A stretch of 20,941 nt of DNA, from the NCBI GenBank assembly GCA_050872545.1, contig JBNMHA010000042.1, positions 1-20,941 of the forward strand, in the 5' to 3' direction. The stretch is from RGIG8597 sp050872545 (GTDB lineage Bacteria > Spirochaetota > GWE2-31-10). Shown piece by piece: positions 1-7,678 of this stretch. The position numbers were made by a program, and so were the translations under genes. The notes under the pieces are model-generated. The model did not search any database, was not told the origin of the DNA, and saw only the letters and a list, made by a program, of their open reading frames with translations. Within the stretch, counting starts at the first letter, position 1. Each line of letters starts with the position of its first letter.

Positions 1-59
1 ATAAAGTTGTTAATAAACAGGTTTGTGTGGAGGAAAGAAGCTTTTATAATATGCAGAAA

Positions 60-79
60 TAGAATTGAGGTCTGGTCAC
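60..79 (+). repeat. Dispersed RAYT-type repeat, single copy
   Basis: The core GAATTGAGGTCTGG matches the repeat cores at 11916-11935 and 12051-12070, and in inverted form at 19067-19086. It lies in the non-coding stretch 1-246 downstream of leuD. The open frame across this stretch has no recognisable protein content. The copy is assigned to the RAYT-associated family by similarity to the copies clustered near the transposase at the right end of the window; that link is inference. Confidence 0.6.
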
Positions 80-134
80 TTATTACATTTGTAGCAAAAC
101 AACTAGTCGACTTGTCACATAACAAAGTAGCAAA

Positions 135-177
135 GTGCTCAGAGCTCAATCCCAAAGTGGAATTGAGCTCTGAGCAC
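135..177. repeat. Perfect 16-bp inverted repeat (REP-like hairpin)
   Basis: Bases 135-150 pair perfectly with 162-177, leaving an 11-nt loop (151-161). The right arm, AATTGAGCTCTGAGCAC, resembles the dispersed repeat core AATTGAGGTCTGACACC. It therefore looks like a variant of that family in which both arms are fully complementary. Read on the minus strand it is followed by a moderately T-rich stretch and could be a back-up terminator for leuCD, but the T-run is broken. Confidence 0.65.
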
Positions 178-189
178 AACCAAAGAAAA

Positions 190-220
190 CAAAAAAGTGT
201 ACCCACTACGAGTACACTCT
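190..220 (-). terminator. Rho-independent terminator of leuCD
   Basis: On the minus strand, 218-212 pairs with 202-196 (AGTGTAC / GTACACT, 7 bp) around a 9-nt loop. A run of six T (complement of 191-196) follows. It lies 27 nt past the leuD stop codon, where an operon terminator is expected. The stem is only moderately GC-rich. Confidence 0.7.
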
Positions 221-246
221 TCTCTATTTCCTAAAAAATTACTCTA

Positions 247-771
247 TTAATATTTCATATCTGCATAACCAACCCAGCCGTCACTGTCAATTAATGCCTT
301 ATCAAAACCTTCAAGTTTAAAAGTATAAACCTTTTCCATATTATCGGCTTTCAATGTAATTGTATTTTTTTCTGTATCTATAGCTGCAAAGGTTTCTTTT
401 CCGGCAAAGTTAGCAAACATATCATCTACAACAGTCGCATCCATATTAATAGCAAGCATTCCGCAGTTATACATATTCTGGCGGAAAATTCGCGCAAAAT
501 TTACGGCAACTACAGTGTAAATATTATTCACTTCCAATGCCCAAGGCGCATGTTCTCGGCTTGAACCGCAGCCAAAATTTTCACGGGTAATAATAACCTT
601 CTTGCCCTCAATGTCCTTTTTCGGATCAAAACCATCCAGTTTTAAATCTTCCAAAACGTAAGGTTTCAATGCAGCCTTTGTGATTTCTGTCAAATATTTC
701 GCCGGAATAATTTCATCAGTGTTAATATCCGAACGATCTAGAAATAATACTTTTCCGCTGAAATCTTTCAT
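247..771 (-). CDS. leuD: 3-isopropylmalate/homoaconitate-type dehydratase, small subunit
   Basis: The 174-aa swivel-domain subunit of an aconitase-superfamily dehydratase. With LeuC it would interconvert 2- and 3-isopropylmalate in leucine synthesis, in the cytoplasm. The family signature DINTDEIIPAKYL is at about residues 15-27 and the substrate-loop motif FGCGSSREHAPWAL at about 66-79. The length fits the short archaeal-type class, not the roughly 200-aa enterobacterial LeuD. The ATG start overlaps the leuC stop by one base (TAATG), implying translational coupling and a fixed 1:1 partner. The residues after the Tyr-Leu of the specificity loop (Y26-L27) are Thr-Glu. That is neither the hydrophobic pair typical of characterised archaeal isopropylmalate isomerases nor the Arg of homoaconitases. 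The substrate is therefore likely but not certain. Confidence 0.88.
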   Translation of the reverse strand: MKDFSGKVLFLDRSDINTDEIIPAKYLTEITKAALKPYVLEDLKLDGFDPKKDIEGKKVIITRENFGCGSSREHAPWALEVNNIYTVVAVNFARIFRQNMYNCGMLAINMDATVVDDMFANFAGKETFAAIDTEKNTITLKADNMEKVYTFKLEGFDKALIDSDGWVGYADMKY

Positions 772-2063
772 TATTTTGCTCCTTTAAAAAGAGGTGACTG
801 GGTAATCTTTCCTGTAATTGCCGTTGCTGCCGCACTTGCCGGGCTCATCAAATGAACCATTCCGCCCTTTCCCATTCTGCCATTAAAATTTCTGTTTGTT
901 GTCGAAGCACAAACTTCACCGTTTGCCAAAACACCATTGCTCATTCCAAGGCACGCACCGCATGTAGGATTTGTAACACATACGCCGGCATCCATGAAAA
1001 TATCTATTAATCCCTCTTTCAAAGCTTCCTTGTAAATCTTTGGTGTTGCCGGACTTAAAACACATCGAACATTATCGGAAATTTTATTTCCTTTAAGAAT
1101 CTGCGCTGCAATTCTCAAATCTTCAATTCTTCCGTTAGTACAGCTTCCTATATAAATTTGGTCTACCGGAGTGCCTTCCATTTCACGAACTGTCTTTACC
1201 TGATCCGGTTTGTATCCAAACGTTACCATCGGTTCTAATGACGACAAGTCAAATTTGTAAACCTTTTCATAAACAGCATCATCATCACTTTTCCATTGTG
1301 AAAATTCTTTTAATGCTGCTTCCTTGCTTTCATATTCACTGCTGATGTGTGGCCACAAATAATCAACTGTCACCATATCAGGATAACAAATACCTGATGT
1401 TCCGCCAGCTTCAATTGCCATATTGCATAATGTCATGCGAGATTCCATGCTCATTTCATCAATAATGTTGCCGGTGAATTCCATTACACAATTAGTTGCT
1501 CCGTTTACGCCAATTTGTCCGATTACAAACAAAATCACATCTTTAGCATATACTCCGGGCTGTAGTTTTCCTGTTAATTCAAATTTTATAGTCTTAGGAG
1601 TCTTGAATGAACAAACGCCTTTCAAAATTCCTACTTCAAGATCCGTAGTTCCTACTCCGGCAGCAAATGCTCCGAACGCACCGTGCGTACAAGTATGACT
1701 GTCTCCCATTATCAAAGTAAATCCCGGACGAACAAAACCGCTTTCCGGAAAAATCGCATGGCAGACACCGTTACGTCCGACATCAAAGAAATCTTTAATG
1801 TTGTGGCGTCTTGCCCAATCTCTTAAAATTTTAGACTGTTCTGCTGTTTTGGAATCTTTTGAAGGTGTTACATGGTCTATAACAGCTTTAATTTTTGTAG
1901 GATCAAAAACTCTGTCTTTTCCGCGTGCTTCCAAATCTGTAATCGCAATCGGAGTTGTTATTTCGTGACAAAACACTCTGTCGAGTTTTACAACGAATGT
2001 ATCATCGAAAGGCTTTTCTACTAAATGCGTATCAAAAATCTTTTCCGCAATTGTCTTTCCCAT
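771..2063 (-). CDS. leuC: 3-isopropylmalate/homoaconitate-type dehydratase, large subunit
   Basis: The 430-aa catalytic subunit carrying the [4Fe-4S] cluster that removes and re-adds water. The three expected cluster cysteines are C308 in SCTNGR and C368 and C371 in TCGACLG. Other family blocks are present: MGDSHTCTHGAFGAFAAGVG near 118-137, and the C-terminal NRNFNGRMG, which holds substrate-binding residues. The length fits the short (about 420-aa) archaeal-type LeuC, matching the short LeuD. The start is supported by AAGGAG seven bases upstream of ATG. It is the first gene of a two-gene operon with leuD, driven by a near-consensus promoter at 2098-2126. No leuA or leuB is in the window, so the pathway assignment rests on family knowledge. 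Confidence 0.9.
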   Translation of the reverse strand: MGKTIAEKIFDTHLVEKPFDDTFVVKLDRVFCHEITTPIAITDLEARGKDRVFDPTKIKAVIDHVTPSKDSKTAEQSKILRDWARRHNIKDFFDVGRNGVCHAIFPESGFVRPGFTLIMGDSHTCTHGAFGAFAAGVGTTDLEVGILKGVCSFKTPKTIKFELTGKLQPGVYAKDVILFVIGQIGVNGATNCVMEFTGNIIDEMSMESRMTLCNMAIEAGGTSGICYPDMVTVDYLWPHISSEYESKEAALKEFSQWKSDDDAVYEKVYKFDLSSLEPMVTFGYKPDQVKTVREMEGTPVDQIYIGSCTNGRIEDLRIAAQILKGNKISDNVRCVLSPATPKIYKEALKEGLIDIFMDAGVCVTNPTCGACLGMSNGVLANGEVCASTTNRNFNGRMGKGGMVHLMSPASAAATAITGKITQSPLFKGAK

Positions 2064-2097
2064 ATTGCATCTCCTTAAATAATATTAAAGTCTCTGC

Positions 2098-2126
2098 AAT
2101 ATATGTTAAGCCTGTAAGCATGTCAA
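2098..2126 (-). promoter_or_regulatory. Sigma-70-type promoter of leuCD
   Basis: On the minus strand TTGACA (2126-2121) is a perfect -35 box. It is followed by a 17-base spacer and TATATT (2103-2098) as the -10. Transcription would start near 2091, giving a leader of about 27 nt with the AAGGAG site. That is too short for a T-box or leader-peptide attenuator, so no leucine-specific leader control is visible. The -35 box lies only a few bases past the T-run of the FIST-gene terminator. Confidence 0.8.
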
Positions 2127-2130
2127 GCGC

Positions 2131-2160
2131 AAAAGGCGGCTTGAATTTATGCAAACCGCC
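2131..2160 (-). terminator. Rho-independent terminator after the FIST gene
   Basis: On the minus strand 2160-2135 folds as GGCGG / CCGCC, an internal mismatch, then three more pairs around an 8-nt loop. Four T follow (complement of 2131-2134). It sits 15 nt past the FIST stop codon at 2176 and separates that gene from the leuC promoter. The T-run is short, so termination may be partial. Confidence 0.65.
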
Positions 2161-2175
2161 GTCCAGACAAGTAAA

Positions 2176-3207
2176 TTATTCCACTGCAAGAATTACCATT
2201 GTCTGATTCAAATGATGTTTGTAATACTGCTCGCCGTAACTTATAAAACCGCACTGTTTTTTCGTAAGTTCAAGAAGGTTGGAACTGTAGCGCGACCAAA
2301 GATTCTCCGACTTGAACTTCAAACTGCGCAGAACGCAATGAACGGAAAATATAAATGAAGGCTTAAATGTGATTGCTTTTTTTGTATTATTTAATGAAAC
2401 AAACGGATCTTCCGGCTGAAGAAGTTCCATCTGAACCGAAGAACGAATTCTGCGGTAAAAAGTTATCGAATTATCTTCATTTACAACCTGCGGCGAAGCA
2501 ATGAACAGTTCACTGCCTATGCGCTGCCCGATGGGATGATCCATAAAGTAATCGGACAAATTATTTTGGCTTATCCCAAGTTGATTTGCAAATTCCACAG
2601 CCGCCGGCAAATCATTAAATGAATTTACAGTACGTGTTGCATGATTGCAGCTTGAAACGTTGAGAATCTTCCCGGTCGGCTTATAAATATTTTCCTTTAT
2701 TAAAACAGTACGCTGCTCCATTCGGAAAAATAAAACCACACTGAATACACGACGTTTGCCGATGTAAATATAAGTTTCCTTGAATTCCAAACTGTCGCCC
2801 GCACTTCCGCCGATAATCTTAAAATCATCGCTTATGCAGAATAACGAAGTCAGCATCAATTCTTCACGTTGAGACATTCCGTCGCACAGCAGCAGAACAA
2901 AAGAATTCGGACTGCCGGAAATTTTATTATAAGCATTTTTTAATTTCAAATATCCTTTACTCGGTGTCTGAAATAGTTCTACAACATCTACAATATCTGA
3001 TTTACATGAAAAACCTGTTATCGCATTTTCAGAAAAACCGTACTCGGTAAATTCACCCGATGTAGAACACAGCACCATATTAGGTGTTGCATTTTTCCCG
3101 ATTTCGATAATATTTTTATAATTGGAAAAAATTACATGCGTTTCTTTATTTTTTTCTGAAGTATATTCAAAAAGACTTTTAACATCGGTAAATGAGAATG
3201 ATTTCAT
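2176..3207 (-). CDS. FIST domain sensor protein
   Basis: The 343-aa protein carries FIST_N and FIST_C sensory domains and no output domain. FIST is a small-molecule sensing module, proposed to bind amino acids and usually found fused to or near signalling proteins. Visible landmarks are CSTSGEFT (47-54) followed by ITGFS, GGSAGDSLEFKETYIY (133-148), and the C-terminal SYGEQYYKHHLNQTMV (323-338), typical of FIST_C. There is no signal peptide or TM segment, so it is cytoplasmic. AAGGAA precedes the ATG start. It diverges from the receptor array at 3439, and I infer that it senses a signal for the same network. A stand-alone FIST protein must act through a partner, which is not identifiable from sequence. 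Confidence 0.85.
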   Translation of the reverse strand: MKSFSFTDVKSLFEYTSEKNKETHVIFSNYKNIIEIGKNATPNMVLCSTSGEFTEYGFSENAITGFSCKSDIVDVVELFQTPSKGYLKLKNAYNKISGSPNSFVLLLCDGMSQREELMLTSLFCISDDFKIIGGSAGDSLEFKETYIYIGKRRVFSVVLFFRMEQRTVLIKENIYKPTGKILNVSSCNHATRTVNSFNDLPAAVEFANQLGISQNNLSDYFMDHPIGQRIGSELFIASPQVVNEDNSITFYRRIRSSVQMELLQPEDPFVSLNNTKKAITFKPSFIFSVHCVLRSLKFKSENLWSRYSSNLLELTKKQCGFISYGEQYYKHHLNQTMVILAVE

Positions 3208-3248
3208 TTTATATTCCTTTTAATTATTCTAAATTGTAATTATTAAAT

Positions 3249-3278
3249 AGTATACTTTATATTACTGCATATTGTTAG
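3249..3278 (-). promoter_or_regulatory. Possible promoter of the FIST gene
   Basis: On the minus strand CTAACA (3278-3273, four of six matches to -35), an 18-base spacer and TATACT (3254-3249, five of six matches to -10). The predicted leader is about 35 nt. The whole 231-bp divergent spacer 3208-3438 is very AT-rich, so chance matches are likely. I found no convincing promoter on the plus strand for the first receptor. Confidence 0.4.
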
Positions 3279-3438
3279 ATAAAATGTAATATTTTTTATT
3301 TTACAAAATAGACTTTATTTCTGCGATATTTATTATGTACTCTTTTGTAATTCTTCTGTATTTATCAACAACTGTTCAAATAAATAGCTTTTTTATTTCA
3401 AGAAAATATTCTATATATAGATTTGCTTAATATAAATT

Positions 3439-5448
3439 ATGAAACAGCTCAGCACAAAAAAGCGATTATTATTTGTAATGATTCCTATGGCGGTTGTTCC
3501 GCTGCTTTTTGTCTGCATATATTCTTTTAACAATTTATATCGAAGAATACTGCAGCAGGAACGCAACTTCTACAAGGACATTATCAATCAAACTGCTTCA
3601 AACATTGATTTTTATTATGACCAATACGCTATCTGTTTTATAGAAACCGCAAAGTCGCAGCAACTGAAAGATGTAGTGGAATATTCATGCACAGATACGG
3701 AACTGCTTCCGTATAAAGAATCACTTCTGCAGCTTGTTGCTCCGAAATTTCGCGGTTTGTTTTTCCTTATGGAATTGGATAAAACAAATAAACTTTCCGG
3801 CAAACCTAACAACTTGATTACACTGACTAACAACAATTTTGATGTACGAATCGACGATTTTATAAAAACTCCGGCTTATGATTACATGAAAAACAAAAAA
3901 GACATGAGTCCGATATTTTGCATTTCTTCCGCAGTATACGGAATGCATTCAAGTCGCCGTCCGCAGTTTTACTGTCCTGATTTTACAGAATCCACAGATA
4001 ATATTCCCAGAATTATGCTTGTAATAGAAGGCAGAGATTTTTGTCATTCGCTTTACGAGAAAAACACGAGGTTGAATCTCGGCACTTTGTATATCAGAGA
4101 TTTATTCGGAAATATTATGGATGTGAATCATCCGTACAAAGATGATTACTATGAATATGATGATAAAGAAAAGCGTTATATATTAAATCCGGGCGACGAT
4201 CCGAACGACCCTTACGAAGAAATGAGCTTTGCGGAATATCAAATGCTTAATACTGATGCAGCAATTCTGAAAGTTCCGTCAGTTATCGAATTATCGGAAA
4301 AAACTACAGAAGCAGAAGAATGTGTTTCCGATATTATTTCATTCAAAGGAATGCGCTATCTTGCTTTAAATGCATTTGCCGAAAAGTCGCAGGCTCAAAT
4401 CACATTTTTTTATCCGATGCGACAAGTTCTCTCGCCTATTTACAACATGATGGCTATTTTTCTGTTATTTACCGCTGCAATTCTTATTATTGCGGTAATC
4501 GTGTGCATTTATTTCAGCAGATATTTTACGCGGCCACTGAATGATTTGGTAAAAGCACTTTGTCTGGTGGAAAAAGGCAATTACGACGCTGAACTTGATC
4601 ACTCGCACGAATTCGGAGAATTTATTGATGTGGGGAAGAATTTTGATTCCATGCAGAAGACAATAAGTACTTACCGAAATAAAATGGAAGAATTGGTAAA
4701 AGAACGAACAGAAGAACTTTCAAAAATGTATGACCAATTTCAGCAGGAATTGATTGTTGCACAGAAAATTCAGTCACTTCTGATTCCGACATCATCGACA
4801 CTTCCCTTTGAGATTTCAGGAATGTACAAGCCGCTGGAAAAAATAGGCGGCGATTTGTACGATATTTATCCGATTTCACCAAAGAAATATATTGCAATAA
4901 TACTCGATGTCTGCGGTCACGGAATTCCGGCGGCGTTGATCACCACAATGGCAAAATTATCGTTTCGCAGCAATTCAGAACGTTTTTCCGATCCTGCTCT
5001 GGTTGTAACTAATGTTAATCATGAAATGTGCGCTGTTCTTTCGTGCAGCGGAAATTACTTTACTGCTTTTTACTGCGTGATAGATATGGAAGAAAAATTG
5101 CTTTCTTACATTAATGCAGGGCACAATCCGATGATTTTGCTGAAAAAAGACGGAACAGTTCAAAAAATGGAATCACACAATGCAGTAATCGGTGTAATAT
5201 CCGAGCTGACTTTTACCGCACAGCAGGAAAAAATTGATATAGGCGATAAAATTGCATTGTTCACCGACGGAATTACAGAGACAAGAAATTGCACAGGTGA
5301 ACTCTACGGAGAAGACAGGCTGCTTGATATAATAAAAAAATACCCCGACAATACCGCCGAAAAAGTAGAACAAGATTTAAATAATTTCAGAGGCAACTTA
5401 CCTTTTAAAGATGATTTGACATTTGTTTTACTAAAATTATTAAAATAA
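3439..5448 (+). CDS. Membrane receptor with HAMP and SpoIIE/PP2C phosphatase output (receptor 1)
   Basis: The 669-aa protein is probably a sensor-regulated serine/threonine phosphatase that dephosphorylates a STAS anti-anti-sigma-type partner, as RsbU and SpoIIE do. Order: TM1 about 9-31; extracytoplasmic Cache-like sensor about 32-335; TM2 about 336-358; HAMP about 357-410; coiled coil; phosphatase about 430-669. Metal-binding motifs are intact: GGDLYD 470-475, DVCGHG 490-495, TDG with D610, and DD 658-659. The sensor contains the acidic block NPGDDPNDPYEEM (250-262) followed by SFAEYQMLNTD, shared with the next three proteins. It is the most divergent of the four and is separated from receptor 2 by 100 bp containing a new promoter. 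No Shine-Dalgarno is evident before the ATG. The ligand is unknown. Confidence 0.88.
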   Translation: MKQLSTKKRLLFVMIPMAVVPLLFVCIYSFNNLYRRILQQERNFYKDIINQTASNIDFYYDQYAICFIETAKSQQLKDVVEYSCTDTELLPYKESLLQLVAPKFRGLFFLMELDKTNKLSGKPNNLITLTNNNFDVRIDDFIKTPAYDYMKNKKDMSPIFCISSAVYGMHSSRRPQFYCPDFTESTDNIPRIMLVIEGRDFCHSLYEKNTRLNLGTLYIRDLFGNIMDVNHPYKDDYYEYDDKEKRYILNPGDDPNDPYEEMSFAEYQMLNTDAAILKVPSVIELSEKTTEAEECVSDIISFKGMRYLALNAFAEKSQAQITFFYPMRQVLSPIYNMMAIFLLFTAAILIIAVIVCIYFSRYFTRPLNDLVKALCLVEKGNYDAELDHSHEFGEFIDVGKNFDSMQKTISTYRNKMEELVKERTEELSKMYDQFQQELIVAQKIQSLLIPTSSTLPFEISGMYKPLEKIGGDLYDIYPISPKKYIAIILDVCGHGIPAALITTMAKLSFRSNSERFSDPALVVTNVNHEMCAVLSCSGNYFTAFYCVIDMEEKLLSYINAGHNPMILLKKDGTVQKMESHNAVIGVISELTFTAQQEKIDIGDKIALFTDGITETRNCTGELYGEDRLLDIIKKYPDNTAEKVEQDLNNFRGNLPFKDDLTFVLLKLLK

Positions 5449-5488
5449 ATAAATGAATCCGATTAAAATCTTTATTTCCCCGTAATTT

Positions 5489-5516
5489 TTCACAAACGGC
5501 AAAAAAACATTATAAT
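5489..5516 (+). promoter_or_regulatory. Promoter of the receptor 2-4 operon
   Basis: TTCACA (5489-5494, five of six) and a perfect TATAAT (5511-5516) are separated by 16 bases. The predicted start near 5523 leaves a leader of about 25 nt with GGAAG before the ATG at 5549. It lies in the only gap of about 100 bp within the array. Gaps between receptors 2, 3 and 4 are under 50 bp and show no promoter. Confidence 0.7.
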
Positions 5517-5548
5517 CGCTTTTCAGAATACATCTAACGGAAGTTTTA

Positions 5549-7630
5549 ATGAAAAAGAGTTTTGATACACAAATTAGAATTTTATTAACAGTGCTGCCTT
5601 GTGCGTTAATCCCGATTCTCGTACTTACTATTTATACAGGTTCAACTTTCTATAAAAAATCATTAAATCAAAACAAAGAATTCTATCGTGACATAATCTC
5701 GCAAGTAACAGCCAATATCGATTTTTATTACAATCAATATGCAATTTCATTTGCCGATGTTGTGCAAAGTTCGATATTCAAAAAAATCATAGACCGTCCG
5801 GAAATGACATCAATTGAAGATAAAAACTTTATGATTGACGGAAAAAATTATGTCAAAGCTCTTGAAGATTCTCTTGTATCGAAATTCAACGGCATTTTTC
5901 TCATGCTTGAACTAGGCAGAAAAGATACGCTGAACAATCGCTCGTACAAATATTTCTCCATAGGCTACAGCGATCAGAGTTTGGATATAGAAAAATTCAG
6001 AGAAGACCCGGTATTTAAAACGATGTCCGAGAATTTGGTAATGGAACCGATTCTTGCGACATCACAGGCTATAAAGAATCCAATAAATTTCACGCAGCCG
6101 ATATTTTTCTTTCCTTACATAAGAGAAGGCAGCGACAAAATAGAAGATCTTCTGCTTGTAATAGAATCTCCCACATTTTTAAACAGCTTATACGAAAAAA
6201 ATATACGTCTGAAATTCGGTACGCTCTACATGCTTGATCAATTCGGCAACATTCAGGAAAGGAATCATCCGCATGTCAACGATTATTATAATTTCGACAA
6301 AGAAAGAAACTGTTACATTCTGGAAGAAGGCGATGATCCGGACGATCCGTTTGAAGGAATGAGCTTTGCAGAATACAGAATGCTCAACACCGATGAGAAA
6401 ATTTTGCAGTTGCCGAAGATTCAGGAACAAATACAAATAGCTGAAGAAGACGGCGAACCTAGCTGCGAAATAGTAAAATTTAACGGTAAAAAATTTCTTT
6501 CGATTGTATCAATAGCTGAAAATTCCCAGATGCGTGTTATTTATTTTCATCCGATTCGCCAATTGTCGAAACCGATAATGAAAATAATCTGCATTATTAT
6601 AAGCGTTGCGATTCTTATTTCCGTTCTTGTTGTAGTCATAAGCATTATTTTCAGCCATTTTCTTACGCATCCGATCAAAGAATTAAACATTGCTACGCGA
6701 AAAATCTGCAACGGCGACTACAGTATTCTTTTGACATCAGATGATTTTTTTGGGGAATTCATAGATTTATCCGATTCATTCAATCACATGGTAGATACTA
6801 TAAGCAATTACCGAAACAACATGGAGCAACTTGTAAAAAAGAGAACCGAAGAATTAAACCGAAATGTCGAACAATTGACAGAAGCCAACGAACAAAACAG
6901 ACGTGAATTAATAATGGCACAAAAAATTCAGTCATCGCTGATTCCAAAAGTTTTCCCGGAAACAAGATTGCTGCAATTTTCTTCTAAGTACATGCCGATG
7001 GAAGCTCTCGGCGGTGACTTATACGACGTTTATCAGATTTCGGACAAAGTTTTTTCCGTGATGATTCTCGATGTATGCGGTCACGGCGTTCCGGCAGCGT
7101 TAATCACTACAATGGCGAAAATTTCATTCAATGCAAATACAAAAAAAGCAATAAATCCAAGCGATGTAATTTTTAATGTAAACAATGAGCTTTTTGATTC
7201 TATAAACGGAAACGGAGATTACTTTACTGCATTTTACGGCGTAATCGATATGGAAAAAGGAATGCTTTATTACTCAAATGCCGGTCACAATACAATTTTC
7301 CTTGCACATGCCGACGGAAGTCTCGATAGACTTGAAAATAACGGTCCGGTTGTAGGCGTTGTAAAAGATTTGCAGTTTCCTTCTGTTGGGCATTTGCTTA
7401 AAAACGGCGACAGACTTGTTTTGTATACTGACGGAGTAATAGAAGCAAGAGATAAAAGTGCCAGACTTTACGGCGAAGAACGCCTCATGGATATTATCAA
7501 GCAGAACATGAACACTGATGTAAAAAACTTTACAGAACATGTTTTTGCCGATTTACAATTCTTCTGCGGAAACAGCCCACGAAGTGACGACATTGCGTTA
7601 TTCGCTGTGGATATAGTAGGAATTGAGTAA
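5549..7630 (+). CDS. Membrane receptor with HAMP and SpoIIE/PP2C phosphatase output (receptor 2)
   Basis: A 693-aa paralogue of receptor 1. TM1 is about 9-31, the sensor about 32-343, TM2 about 346-368, then HAMP, a longer coiled coil (VKKRTEELNRNVEQLTEANE) and the phosphatase. Catalytic motifs are intact: GGDLYD 488-493, DVCGHG 508-513, TDG D628, DD 680-681. The shared acidic block starts EEGDDPDDPFEGM at 259. The sensor has an insert, RPEMTSIEDKNFMIDG, that is also in receptor 3 but absent from 1 and 4. From the end of HAMP to the C-terminus it is nearly identical to receptor 3 at both DNA and protein level, while the sensor is clearly different. The start is supported by GGAAG five bases before ATG. 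It is the first gene of the probable 2-3-4 operon. Confidence 0.9.
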   Translation: MKKSFDTQIRILLTVLPCALIPILVLTIYTGSTFYKKSLNQNKEFYRDIISQVTANIDFYYNQYAISFADVVQSSIFKKIIDRPEMTSIEDKNFMIDGKNYVKALEDSLVSKFNGIFLMLELGRKDTLNNRSYKYFSIGYSDQSLDIEKFREDPVFKTMSENLVMEPILATSQAIKNPINFTQPIFFFPYIREGSDKIEDLLLVIESPTFLNSLYEKNIRLKFGTLYMLDQFGNIQERNHPHVNDYYNFDKERNCYILEEGDDPDDPFEGMSFAEYRMLNTDEKILQLPKIQEQIQIAEEDGEPSCEIVKFNGKKFLSIVSIAENSQMRVIYFHPIRQLSKPIMKIICIIISVAILISVLVVVISIIFSHFLTHPIKELNIATRKICNGDYSILLTSDDFFGEFIDLSDSFNHMVDTISNYRNNMEQLVKKRTEELNRNVEQLTEANEQNRRELIMAQKIQSSLIPKVFPETRLLQFSSKYMPMEALGGDLYDVYQISDKVFSVMILDVCGHGVPAALITTMAKISFNANTKKAINPSDVIFNVNNELFDSINGNGDYFTAFYGVIDMEKGMLYYSNAGHNTIFLAHADGSLDRLENNGPVVGVVKDLQFPSVGHLLKNGDRLVLYTDGVIEARDKSARLYGEERLMDIIKQNMNTDVKNFTEHVFADLQFFCGNSPRSDDIALFAVDIVGIE

Positions 7631-7678
7631 AAGCAAATGACAATTTTTCAGTAACCTCTTTTGATCAAGGAGTTTTTT

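Noticed and set aside
7..234. Open frame of 75 codons at the left edge
   Set aside because: It runs through a dispersed repeat, a palindrome and the leuCD terminator, has no ribosome-binding site and shows no family features.
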